Of a DNA stretch of 64,000 nt, positions 1 through 10,731 are shown one piece after another; within the stretch, counting starts at the first letter, position 1, and each line of letters begins with the position of its first letter. The DNA comes from Ricinus communis. Lineage: Eukaryota > Streptophyta > Magnoliopsida > Malpighiales > Euphorbiaceae. The notes beneath the pieces were generated by a model. It was not told the origin of the DNA. It was given only the letters and a program-made list of their open reading frames with translations, and searched no databases. Location of the stretch: assembly GCF_019578655.1 (NCBI RefSeq), contig NC_063256.1, positions 15,882,916 to 15,946,915 on the forward strand, written 5' to 3'. Position numbers and translations under genes: made by a program.

Positions 1-746
1 GGTATCTCATCTACTAAAGCTCCACCACTTGCTGCATCAATCATACTCCTATCCATTGGCAATAATCCTTCATAGAAGTATTGGATTAGGAGTTGCAGAG
101 AGATTTGATGATATGGGCATTTTAGCACATGGTTGCTTGAACCTTTCCCAATACTCATACAATGTTTCTCCAATGAATTGTGCTATGCCACAAATTTCTT
201 TTCTGATGTTGGCAGCTCTTGTTGCAGGGAAGAACTTGTCTAAGAACAATCTTTTCATCTCATTCCATGTTGTTATTGAACTGAAGGGTAGATAATAGAG
301 CCAATTTTTTGCTTTATCCTTCAAAGAAAAGGGAAAAGCTTTAAGATTTATTTGCTCTTCGGTCATACCATGTGGCTTCATTTTGGAGCTACAATATAGA
401 ATTCTTTCAAATGTTTATGAGGATCTTCACCTGCACATCCACAAAAAGAAGGGAGTAAGTGAATTAAACCGGATTTTAATTCGAAATCAACCACAATATT
501 AGGAAATGTAATGCATAAAGGTTGTTGACTTAAATCCGACGCAGCTAGCTCTTTGAAAGTTCTGTTCGCCATGTTTTCTGTAACTTCTTGAAAAATAGAT
601 GTGTCACCAATAGCCAAATCTATTTCCAACTCCTCTATGAGATAACTTTTTCTTTGTCTAGTCTCCTTTCTTAATCGACGCGTTGTCTTCTCAATTTCAA
701 GATTAAACTGCAAATCAATATCTTGAGAAGAATGAGTCATAAACAA
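1..746 (-). pseudogene. Athila-type Ty3/gypsy gag, frameshifted, cut by window edge
   Basis: This is the N-terminal half of an Athila-lineage gag, the capsid/nucleocapsid precursor that packages retrotransposon RNA in the cytoplasm. It reads on the - strand from about 746 and runs off the left edge. Lineage-typical strings include ELKSGLIHLLP, GEDPHKHLKEF, FPFSLKDKAKNWLYYLP, FPATRAANIRKEICGI and GETLYEYWERF. The frame breaks twice. Near 380-396 the frame ending FYIVAPK hits a stop while the homologous continuation MKPHGMTEEQ is in another frame, so about one base was gained or lost. Near 118-124 an extra A in a short A run shifts the frame; the continuation matching LLIQYFYEG and DRSMIDAASGG lies in the shifted frame at 1-110. 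The first ATG is only about 35 bp from the primer-binding site, as expected for gag. It cannot make a full Gag. Lineage call is confident; the rest of the element is outside the window. Confidence 0.9.
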
Positions 747-777
747 ATAAATTAAGCAATGAGAAACTAAAATAGGT

Positions 778-795
778 TCCCCGGCAACGGCGCCA
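778..795 (-). promoter_or_regulatory. Primer-binding site of the Athila-like element
   Basis: Read on the - strand this is TGGCGCCGTTGCCGGGGA, four bases downstream of the LTR end. The sequence is characteristic of Athila/Calypso-type elements (tRNA-Asp type, as I recall the family). It primes minus-strand DNA synthesis and fixes both the orientation and the LTR boundary at 800. Confidence 0.9.
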
Positions 796-1697
796 AATTT
801 GAACGGTTATCGAAGCCCTTCAAAATAAATTACTGATTTTCTTAAACTAATTTATAGAAAAAGTGAAACCAGGTCGAATCCCAAGGGAACCAATATGGAT
901 AGCTTCTCAAAGTAAAATAAAAATGGGGGGATTTTGAATGTTTGAATCAAAATTAAAAATAAGCAAAAAATAATGAAGGCTAAATATTAAAGTAAATAAA
1001 AATCAATCTTAACCAATTTCCAATTCAAGAATGCTAATTCCATTCAATTGTAATCATGATCATAGGTTAAAATATCAATTCTTCTATTCAAGTACTTAAG
1101 TCTACTTATTCGAAAAAGCCACAATAAGCGTAATTCTCCTAATATAATTGACTCAAACCCAACATCCAAATCAAAACTTACCATTAGTCAACTGGGCATG
1201 ATAGCGTTCCATATCAACTTAATGATAGCATTAAGAATAATGAGAATGACTAAACCAACATTAATTAATTGAGATAACTGCAATTGAATTAACCTTGTTC
1301 CTTTATTTCCCAAGAGCCTATCATGCAAGCTATGTAATTCGAATAAGCCGCAATCACACACACATGAGCCAGCTCCTTGCTACTTGTGTCAATCGTTCAT
1401 AACAATTATGTATCACAAACTCAAAGTTTAGCAATAGAAAAATCAATATCAAAGTTGAGTCATCAGTTCAATCAATATCAATAATTCATAAATAATAAGA
1501 ACAAGAAATAAAGAATACTTGAATTAAAGAAGAATTTTGTTAAGCACAAAGCCTCACAAAATCACAATTGGAATTTATTCACTCTTGAATTAGAAACTAA
1601 AAACTTAGCCACTCATGGTGGAGTAAGAATTCAGAAGAATTGTAAAGAATAGAAGAAGAATAAGAATATGAATGATTAAAAGCACTTCCAGCCGTCC

Positions 1698-1705
1698 TTA
1701 TATAG
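1698..1705 (-). promoter_or_regulatory. Candidate TATA box in Athila-like LTR
   Basis: The - strand reads CTATATAA in an otherwise A-rich LTR, about 900 bp from the LTR 3' end. It is the best TATA match I see in this LTR. Assigned by motif only. Confidence 0.5.
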
Positions 1706-1711
1706 GAAGTA

Positions 1712-1727
1712 AAACCCTAAACCCTAA
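1712..1727 (+). repeat. Two-copy plant telomere-like motif (telobox)
   Basis: AAACCCTAAACCCTAA is two units of the plant telomeric repeat, lying a few bases upstream (in LTR sense) of the candidate TATA box. In plant promoters such motifs are known as teloboxes; here it is just as likely part of the U3 region. Confidence 0.6.
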
Positions 1728-1945
1728 TAAGAGAATCCTTATAAAAAAGAAATAAGTTTCCTATATAATCTTATCCCTATAAGCAAGGATAAGATAAAGA
1801 GTAATCTAAATAAGTTAAAATCCTAAATACATGGGAGAAAGTTCTCTTTATCCAACACTTCCAAAAATAAAAGAAATTAACTAAAGATGGGTCCACCATA
1901 AATTAATCTCTGAAAAATTCAAAGCTCTCTTTTGCAACTTTTAGT

Positions 1946-2075
1946 AGCTCATGGGTTGCAAGGCGTGGTCACGCCTTGTCGACAGTGGTCTTCTGTACAG
2001 ATTTTTGCGGAGCTCATGGGTTGTAAGGCGTGGTCACGCCTTATCTACAATGATCTTCTGTGCAGATTTCTGCAT
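1946..2075 (+). repeat. 65-bp tandem duplication with inverted-repeat core in Athila-like U3
   Basis: Two copies, 1946-2010 and 2011-2075, both start AGCTCATGGGTTG and carry AAGGCGTGGTCACGCCTT (1960-1977 and 2025-2042). That core is an 8-bp inverted repeat with a 2-bp centre. It is preserved in both copies while the downstream halves differ by several transitions. The position upstream of the TATA box fits an LTR enhancer duplication; no factor can be assigned. Confidence 0.8.
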
Positions 2076-2260
2076 TTCCTCCAAAAGACTTGGTTTTTGA
2101 CAAGTGATGACTTAAAACATGTCTTTAGGCTGAATTTTGCTCCATCCTTGATATTTCATCACCTAAGTCAGAATAAATAGAATTTCCATAATTAAGTACA
2201 TTATTCAACCAAATCGTAAGGGAATTAGACACAATAAGTATAACTATTTATGACCTATCA

Positions 2261-5200
2261 ATATTTATCAATATAAGAAAATAACCCCGTAAAATGTGTA
2301 TATTTATGAATCTGAGAAAATAACCCCGTAAAAGTAATGTAATTGCGAGTTTAAGAAAGCAACCTCGTAGAAGGGGTAAATTTTTTAATATGAGAAAACA
2401 ACCCTGTACTAGGGGTATATTTATAAATATTAGATAAGAACCCCGGAATATGGGGATATTTATCAATAACACTGTAATTTTTGTATATGTGTAGTATGAG
2501 AAAACAGCCCCTTAAATGGGTTAATTTTAGAGTATGAGAAAACAACCCCGTAAAAGGGGTATATTTGTCGATATAAGAAAATAACTGCGTAAAACGTGTA
2601 AATTTATAAATTTGACAAAACAATCTCATAATAGTGCTAATAATTTAATATGAGAAAACAACTTGTAAAAGTGTTATATTTATCAATATAAAAAAATAAT
2701 TCCATAAAACGTGTATATTTATGAATTTGAGAAAACAACCTTGTAAAAATAGTGCAATTGCGAGTATGAGAAAACAGCCTCGTAGAAGAGTAATTTTCTT
2801 AATATGAGAAAACAACCCCGTAATACGGGGATATTTATCAATCGGAGAAAATAATCCCATTATTTTGGTCTATATGTGAGTATGAGAAAACAACCCTTAA
2901 ATGGGTTAATTTTAGAGTATGAGAAGACAACCCCGTAAAAGGGGTATATTTGTCGATTTAAGAAAATAACCATGCAAAATGTCTATATTTAATGAATTTG
3001 AGAAAATAACCCCATAATAGTGCTAATAATTCAATATGAGAAAACAACCCCATAAAAGTGGTATATTTATCAATATAAGAAAATAACCCCGTAAAATGTG
3101 TATATTTATGAATTTTGAGAAAACAACCCCATAATATTGCTAATAATTTAATATGAGAAAATGATCTCGTAAAAGTGGTATATTTATCGATATAAGAAAA
3201 TAATCCGTAAAACGTGTATATTTATGAATCTGAGAAAACAACCCCGTAAAAGTAGTGTAATTGCGAGTTTGAGAAAACAACCTCGTAGAGAGGGTAAAAT
3301 TTTTAATATGAGAAAACATCCCCGTAAGAGGGGTATGTTTATAAATATTAGAAAACAATCCCGTAATACGGGGATATTTGTCTGTCAGTGAAAATAACCC
3401 CATAATTTTGGTATATTTATGAGTATGAGAAAACAACCCTTCAATGGGTTAATTTTAGAGTATGAGAATACAACCCCGTAAAACGGGTATATTTGTCGAT
3501 ATAAGTTAACCCCATAAAACATGTATATTTATGAATTTGAGAAAACAACTCCATAATAGTGCTAATAATTTAATATAAAAAAACGATCCCATAAAAGTGG
3601 TATATTTGTCAATATAAGAAAATAACCTCGTAAAATTTGTATATTTATGAATTTGAGAAAACAACCCCGTAAAGGAGGTATATTTGTCGATATAAGAAAA
3701 TAACCCCGTAAAACATATATATTTATGAATTTTGAGAAAACAACCCCATAATAGTGCTAATATATTAATATGAGAAAACGATATCATAAAAGTGGCATAT
3801 TTATCAATATAAAAATATAACCCCGTAAAACATGTATATTTATGAATATGAGAAAACAACCCTGTAAAAGTAGTGTAATTGCGAGTCTAAGAAAACAGCC
3901 TCGTAAAAGGGGTAAAACTTTTAATATGAGAAAACAACCCCGTAACAGGGGTATATTATAAATGTTAGAAAATAATCTCGCAATACAGGGATATTTATCA
4001 ATCGGAGAAAATAACCCTGTAATTTTTTATATTTGTGAGTATGAGAAAACAATCCCTTAAATGGGTTAACTTTAGAATAAGAGAAAATAACTCCGTAAAG
4101 GGGTACATTTGTCGATATAAGAAAATAACTACGTAAAACGTGTATATTTATGATTTTGACAAAACAACCCCATAATACTGCTAATAATTTAATATGAGAA
4201 AATGATCTCGTAAAATGGATGTATTTATCAATATAAGAAAATAACCCCGTAAAATGTGTATATTTATAAATCTAAGAAAACAACCCCGTAAAAGTAGAGT
4301 AATTGCGAGTCTGAGAAAACAGCCTCGTAGAAGTGGTAAATTTTTTAATATGAGAAAACAACCCCGTAATATAAGGATATTTATCAATCGGAGAAAATAA
4401 CAAGTAATATTGGTATAGTTGTGAGTATGAGAAAACAACCCCTTAAATGGATTAATTTTAGAATAAGAGAAAATAACCCCATAAAAATGATATATTTGTC
4501 TATATAAGAAAATAATCCCGTAAAACGTGTATATTTATGAATTTGACAAAACAATCACATAATAGCCCTAATAGTTTAATATGAGAAAATGACCCCGTAA
4601 AAGTTGTATATTTTTCAAAATAAAAAAATAATCCCATAAAAACGTGTATAATTATGATTCTGAGATAACAACCCCGTAAAAGTAGTGTAATTGCGAGTCT
4701 GAGAAAGCAGCCTCGTAGAAGGGGTAAATTTTTAATATGAGATAACAACCTCGTAAAAGGGGTGTACTTATAAATATTAGGAAATAACCTCGTAATACGA
4801 AGATATTTATCAATCTGAGAAAATAACCCTGTAATTGTTGTATATTTGTGAGTATGAGAAAACAACCCCTTAAATGGGTTAATTTTAGAATAAGAGAAAA
4901 TAACCCCGTAGAAGAGGTATAGTTGTCGATATAAGAAAATTACCGCGTAAAACGTGCAAGTTCTTGTGAATTTCACAAAACAACTTCATAATAGTGCTAA
5001 TAATTTAATATGAGAAAATGACCCCGTAAAAGTGGTATATTTATCAATAAAAGAAAATAACCCCGTAAAACGTGTATATTTATAAATCTCAGAAAACAAA
5101 TCCTTAAAGTAGTGTAATTGCGAGTGTGAGAAAATAGCCTCGTAGAAGGAGTAAATTTTTTAATATGAGAAAACAACCCCGTAATATGGGGATATTTATA

Positions 5201-5369
5201 AATATTAGAAAACAACCCCGTAATACAGGAATATTTATCAATCAGAGAAAATAACCCCGTAATTTTGGTATATTTGTGAGTATGAGAAAATAACCCATTA
5301 AATGGGTTAATTTTATAATATGAAAACAACCGCGTAAAAGGGATATATTTGTCGGTATAAGAAAATAAC
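2261..5369 (+). repeat. 39-bp satellite array, block A1 (C-rich strand on +)
   Basis: A tandem array of about 37-41-bp subunits, each starting near GAGAAAACAACCCCGTA. Subunit types recur in order; the 20-nt tags are: 1 CCCCGTAAAAGGGGTATATT, 2 CCCCGTAAAACGTGTATATT, 3 CCCCATAATAGTGCTAATAA, 4 CCCCGTAAAAGTGGTATATT, 5 like 2, 6 CCCCGTAAAAGTAGTGTAAT, 7 CCTCGTAGAAGGGGTAAATT, optional 8 CCCCGTAAGAGGGGTATATT, 9 CCCCGTAATACGGGGATATT, 10 CCCCGTAATTTTGGTATATT, 11 CCCCTTAAATGGGTTAATTT. The set makes a higher-order repeat of about 390-425 bp. The left edge is the Athila LTR and the right edge the LTR-A insertion. Open frames on the - strand here are by-products of the repeat and not called as genes. Confidence 0.95.
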
Positions 5370-7683
5370 TGTAACGCCTGCATTTTCTCATCATACATGT
5401 TATGTGCATTTACATTTAATCATTGGGCATATGATGGTATATTAATAATATTTTTATTTTATGGGAATAGATATATATTAATTATAAGTAGAGAATAAGA
5501 AGCATGATATTAGATTATTAATTTAGATAAGTTGATTAAGTATTTGGGTTATGTGTATTAAGCCTTAAGACTTAATTGAACCAATAGCTGAAGGTTGGGT
5601 AAATAGATTGGACTTAAAAGATACAATTAAAAGTTAGTACATATATATGGTTAGTAAGAATTAATTTAGGATGATAAAACTAGTTAAGTAGGTGGTGGCA
5701 TTGAGAGATAAATCTTGGAAATTGGAACCATGAGCAAGCTCATTTTACCTCTTCATTTCTCTAAAATTCGTACATAGCCAAAAACTCAAAATTTGGAATA
5801 AGAGAGAGGAGTGGAATACCTAGAAAAACTTAAGATTAAGATAGGATTTTACCAACTATTGAAGGAGCCAAGCTAAAGCTAAAGGATTTAAGCATATTAG
5901 TAACCCAAAAGCTGAAATTGGTGAGTTGTTACTTGAGTATTATTAATTTGTCATTAGGGTTCTTGATTACAAATTGGAAAAACTTCAAATGATGCTTTCA
6001 TTGATTAATTAAAGGTCTGATTATCATGAATTAGTAGAGTATTGAATGATTGCATAGAGATTAAGCTTAATTTAAGTTTAAGTATGTCAAGATAGAAAAC
6101 TGTCAAAATTCCAGCAACCTTGATGTTCTGTATTTTGGGCATAACATGGGTTATATAAGTCCAAATTAAGCTTAATTGGTGTCTATGGAAATTTTGAAGA
6201 GTCCTCTATAACTTTGTAGTTTTGTGATTTTGCTATTTTTTCCGTTTTGGTTGCTTAAATTGAGCAAACAGATTGCTGCTCGGGTACAACTAGCTGTATG
6301 ACCCTTGCTCAGTAATTTGAGAATAATTAAATCTATAGAAGTCGGAATTGAGTAATTCTTCTTGGAGATGAAACTAGACGCATAAGTGTATATGTCTATT
6401 TAATACGAGATTTTTATATTGAGCCAATGTTTCCCAGCAATAAATATACTTTGGTACTAAATTCTGTCTAGAAAATAGAGATGTTGGAGATTAGTTTTAT
6501 GCAATTTATTTGATGTTAATTGAGTTAAATTGGTATATAACTAGATGGAAAATGTTTATATGATATTAAAATAGTAATTGAGAGTCTTAGAGGAAGAGTT
6601 AGACCTATGAATTACAAAGGGGATGATCTTGTAATGCATTAGAACTAGCATTTACATGAATATTTGGAATATGCATGAAATGTGAATTGATGAATGTGTT
6701 AACAGGTACTCAAAGGCTTGGAAAGGAAGTTGTGGAGAAAGGAGGTTCTTATATGTTGAAGGAATAAGTGTATTTTGAGTAAGTAAATAGTTAATATTTT
6801 CTATATCCATATATTTAATCAAATGTTCTACGAATGGTTGTGTTTGCTTAATATTGTGTTGTGTTTGAATGAATGAGATGGAAATGATTGGTGTTAAGTG
6901 GAACAATTGTTATTGCTTGAATATGATATAAGTGAAATGATTGAATTGTGATGTTAAGTGCATATGTGCATGTGAATGGTGGATTCCCCTGTGAAAAAAT
7001 ATATATATCTATATATAAAGCCTTGGGAGGCTAAACCCTAGAGAGGCTATAAAAGTGTATTATGTGAGGATGAGGCGGAGCAGCTTACGTGTGCGATAGG
7101 TAAGGATGAGGCAGAGCAGCACATTAAAGGGGATCCACAAGCCGTGAGAACTAACCATAATTGTTGAATTGTATTTCTTCTATGATGGTTGTACTGAATT
7201 GAGTAGAATGGTATGAATTTATACCTAAACTATGAATCATGGTAAGTTATGTGATTGGGTGGAAATTGTATTAAGTGTATGTGATATAGATTATGTTGAT
7301 TATTTATTTACTGAAATTTGGAGGCTCACCCCTCTCCAAAATTTTTCTTTTCAGGTTTGTAAATAGTAGTGCATCCGTTGGTTGTATCCAAGTCTAGCTT
7401 TTAGCGATTCTGTCAGTTGGGCCGGTTTGTGGAGTCTCCTCCTGATGCATTTTGTATGCAATTATGTGATGTATATAGAAGTGTGCCTTGTAAGGCATAA
7501 GAAGATGTTTTGAATACTTGTTAAATGATGTTTAAGTATAATCATATGTTTATATGTTAATAACCTTGTCTCTTGATTCTTAACAATCTGCATATTTACC
7601 TATCTACATGTAGTATATAGTCTACGACGCTTGTATGTTTTCTGGCTAATGTCTATTGGTTAGCATGTAATGGGGGTGTTACA
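5370..7683 (+). mobile_element. Solo LTR, family LTR-A, with exact 5-bp target duplication
   Basis: A 2314-bp non-coding segment starts TGTAACGCC and ends GGGGGTGTTACA. It is flanked by ATAAC on both sides (5365-5369 and 7684-7688) and splits a satellite subunit precisely. No primer-binding site, polypurine tract or polyprotein lies inside, so it is a solo LTR left by LTR-LTR recombination. A second copy in opposite orientation begins at 62172 and is similar at roughly nine of ten positions or better over the stretches I compared, including GCTCGGGTACAACTAGCTG. The + orientation is inferred from the ...GTGTTACA end, which usually precedes the primer-binding site in plant Ty3/gypsy LTRs. A short TA-rich microsatellite lies near 7000-7016. 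Family is not identified further. Confidence 0.9.
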
Positions 7684-9149
7684 ATAACCCTGTAAAATGT
7701 GTATATTTATGAATCTAAGAAAACAGCCCCTTAAAAATAGTGTAATTGCTTGTATGAGAAAACAGCCTCGTAGAAGGGGTAAATTTTTTAATATGAGAAA
7801 ACAACCCTGGAATACGGGGATATTTATCAATAACCCCGTAATTTTGGTATATTTGTGAGTATGAGAAAAAAACCCCTTAAATAGACTAATTTTATAATAT
7901 GAGAAAACAACCCCGTAAAAAGGGGTATATTTATCGATATAAGAAAATAACCTCGTAAAATGTTTATATTTATGAATTTGAGAAATCAACCCCATAATAG
8001 TGCTAATAATTTAATATGAGAAAACAACCCCGTAAAAGTGGTATATTTATCAATATAAGAAAATAACCCAATAAAACATGTATATTTATGAATCTAAGAA
8101 AACAACCCTGTAAAAATAGTATAATTGCGAGTCTGAGAAAACAACCTTGTAGAAGTGGTAAATTTTTTAATATGAAAAAAAAATCCCGTAAGAGGGGTAT
8201 ATTCATAAATATTAGAAAAGAACCCCGTAATACAGGGATATCTATCAATCGGAGAAAATAACCCCCTAATTTTGGTATGTTTCTGAGTATGAGAAAACAA
8301 CCCATTACATGGGTTAATTTTAGAATATGACAAAACAACCTCGTAAACGGAGTATATTTGTCGATATAAGAAAATAACCCGTAAAACGTGTATATTTATG
8401 AATTTGACAAAACAAACCCATAATAGTGCTAATTATTTAATATGAGAAAATGACCCTATAAAAGTGGTATATTTATCAATATAAGAAAATAACCCGTAAC
8501 ACGTGTATATTTATGAATCTGAGAAAACAACCCCGTAAAAGTAGTGTAATTGCGAGTTTGAGAAAACAGCCTCATAAGAAAGATATATTTATAAATATTA
8601 GGAAATAACCCCGTAATACGGGGATATTTATCAACAGAGAAAATAACTCTATAATTTTGGTATATTTGTGAGTATGGGAGAACGATCCCTTAAATGAGTT
8701 AATTTTAGAGTATGAGAAAACAACCCTGTAAAAGGGGTATATTTGTTGATATAAGAAAATAATCCCGTAAAACGTGTATATTTACGGATTTGACATAACA
8801 ACCCCATAATACTGCTAAAAATTTAATATGAGAAAACGAGCCCGTAAAAGTGGTATATTTATCAATATAAGAAAATAATCCCGTAAAACGTGTATATTTA
8901 TGAATATGAGAAAACAGCCCAGTAAAAGTAGTGTAATGGTGAGTCTGAGAAAACAGCCTTGTAAAAGGGGTAAATTTTATAATATGAGAAAATAACCTCG
9001 TAATACGGGGATACTTATCAATCGGAGAAAATAACCCCGTAATTTTGGAATATTTGTGAGCATGAGAAAACAACTCCTTAAATGGTTAATTTTATAATAT
9101 GAGAAAACAACCCCGCAAAAGAGGTATATTTGTCGATATAAGAAAATAA
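7684..9149 (+). repeat. 39-bp satellite array, block A2 (C-rich strand on +)
   Basis: Continuation of block A1 beyond the LTR-A insertion, in the same phase and orientation; all subunit types recur. It ends abruptly at about 9149 inside a subunit (GATATAAGAAAATAA), where the truncated 3' LTR of the chromovirus begins. There is no target duplication at this junction, so it is a recombination or deletion breakpoint rather than an insertion edge. Confidence 0.95.
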
Positions 9150-9357
9150 ATGTTATTAACACAAAAACAAGTTAAATATTATTCCTTAGGCCTCCACGGA
9201 TGCCTTATTGGGTTGAAATTCTTGGGCTTTCCAAATGTCCCTAATTAAACCCAATATGGCTTCTTGAAGCTTCTTGGATTTGGACCTTGTGATTAGGCCT
9301 TCTTGTACTATTAATGGATCTTGGATCTCTTTAAGCTTTGAACTTGGATTCACATCA
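9150..9357 (-). mobile_element. Truncated 3' LTR of the chromovirus, overlapping pol
   Basis: About 208 bp matching the end of the 5' LTR (about 14930-15123), both starting TGATGTGAATCC in element sense. Some 700 bp of LTR are missing where the satellite array begins at 9149. The last about 57 codons of the polyprotein (down to 9186) are encoded inside this LTR. The PPT directly adjoins the LTR start at 9357/9358, which fixes the boundary. The copy contains about a 10-bp segment absent from the 5' LTR (GAAGCTTCTT near 9263). Confidence 0.9.
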
Positions 9358-10603
9358 TTCCCCCTTTCTTCAAAAGGATTTGTCCACAAATCAGCTCTAT
9401 CATCTTCATCACCTACATCGAACAAAGACAAGTCACTAACATTGAAAGTAGCACTAACATTGCCATACTCACTTGGAAGTTCTAGATTGTAGGCATTGTT
9501 GTTGATGCGTTGAAGCACTCTAAAAGGACCATCTCCTCTTGGCATAAGCTTTGATTTCCTTTGGTTAGGAAATCTTTCCTTCCTCAAGTGCACCCACACC
9601 TAATTTTCGGGCTCAAAAATGACTTGCTTCCTCCCTTTATTGTGTTGCTTTTCATATTGGAGTGTCTTCTTCTCAATGTTTGCATGCACCTTCTCATGCA
9701 AAGTCTTGATGAACTCAGCTTTTTGTTTCCCCTCTAAATTAGCTTTGTCCAATGGTAATGGTAGCAAATCGAATGGAGTCAATGGATTGAATCCATCCAC
9801 AACTTCAAAGGGTGAGCAATTTGTTGAACCATGCACACTCCTACTGTAAGCAAATTCCACATGTGGCAAACATTCTTTCTAATTCTTCAAATTTCTTTGG
9901 ATGACAGCCTTCAAAAGTGTTGAAAGTGTCCTATTGACCACCTCCGTTTGTCCATCCGTTTGCGGATGACAAGTTGTAGAATACAAAAGCTTTGTCCCCA
10001 TCTTTCCCCAAAGAGTCTTCCAAAAGTGACTTAGGAATTTGACACCCCTATCACTCACAATGGTCCTTGGCACTCCATGTAGCCTTACAATCTCCTTGAA
10101 GAATAGATTGGCAATATGGGTTGCATCATCCGTCTTGTGACGTGGAATGAAATGTGCCATTTTGCTAAACCTATCCACAACAACAAAAATAGAATCTCTC
10201 CCTCCATTGGACCTAGGTAATCCTGAAACAAAGTCCATAGAAATGTCTACCCAAGGTTCATTTGGTATAGGAAGAGGTGTATACAAACCATGAGGCATTG
10301 CTTTGGATTTGGCTTGTTTGCAAGTAATGCATTTCTCACAAATTCTCTCAGCATCCCTTTTCATATGTGGTCAAAATAAATGGTCACCAACACATCCAAA
10401 GTTTTCTTAATCCCAAAATGCCCCATTAAACCTCCACCATGTGCCTCTCTCACAAGTAACTCTCTCAAAGAACTTTGTGGCACACATAATTTGTTTTCCC
10501 AAAAAAAGAAAACTATCAAACTTATAGAACTTATCAAAACCCCCTTTCTCACATACCCCATAAACATTAGTAAAATCAGGATCATTAGAATAAAGATCTT
10601 TGA
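9186..10603 (-). pseudogene. Integrase (DDE core, GPY/F C-terminus), broken
   Basis: The integrase inserts the cDNA copy into the genome. Four open stretches cover it. The N-terminal zinc finger begins in 10374-10600 ([14 protein letters not shown] supplies the His pair) and ends with a CEKCITC Cys pair at 10310-10345. The core at 9879-10364 has all catalytic residues: D44 in SMDFVSG, D105 in IVSDRG and E141 in DGQTEVVNR, a DDX35E spacing. The C-terminal GPY/F module is at 9186-9599 (RGDGPFRVLQRI). In-frame stops replace conserved Trp at 10371-10373 (TGA), 9879-9881 (TAG) and 9600-9602 (TAG). About one base is gained or lost near 10385-10395. The upstream part begins [10 protein letters not shown] right at the LTR-derived insert ending at 10604. 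Family call is very confident; the protein cannot be made intact. Confidence 0.93.
9358..9371 (-). other. Polypurine tract of the chromovirus
   Basis: The - strand reads GAAGAAAGGGGGAA directly before the LTR start TGATGTG. It primes plus-strand synthesis. It is also translated, because pol runs through it into the 3' LTR. Confidence 0.85.
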
Positions 10604-10731
10604 TTAACTTGTATATGGTGGCTCTTAATAACCACTACCCCTATAGAGTACAAGTCCATGCACACACTACTAGAATAGACTCACAGACATAGGATTACTT
10701 TTACTCTTAAATGGCCTTAGTAACCACTACC
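10604..10731 (-). mobile_element. LTR fragment lodged inside pol in place of RNase H
   Basis: About 128 bp nearly identical to the chromovirus 5' LTR around 14732-14860, including the junction between its two 164-bp repeats (GGTGGCTCTTAATAACC, GAGTACAAGTCCATGCAC, TAGGATTACTTTTACTC). It sits between the RT end (GFKW, about 10732) and a point upstream of the integrase zinc finger, exactly where RNase H and the tether should be. The first nine codons after GFKW come partly from it. No short flanking duplication is seen. It looks like a deletion repaired with, or templated by, LTR sequence. Confidence 0.85.

Larger units (their letters stand above)
800..2260 (-). mobile_element. Complete 5' LTR of the Athila-like element
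   Basis: The LTR is 1461 bp. On the - strand it starts TGATAGGTCATAAATAG at 2260 and ends ...CGTTCA at 800, next to the primer-binding site. The right edge falls directly in the 39-bp array (ATATTTATCAATATAAG follows), so the element inserted into the array, and the array should continue left of the window. The presumed right target-duplication copy is ATATT (2261-2265); its partner is outside the window. Internal features are a TATA box near 1698-1705, a two-copy telomere-like motif near 1712-1727 and a 65-bp tandem duplication at 1946-2075. A similar TGATAG start is seen in the second Athila-like LTR at 17916. Confidence 0.85.
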
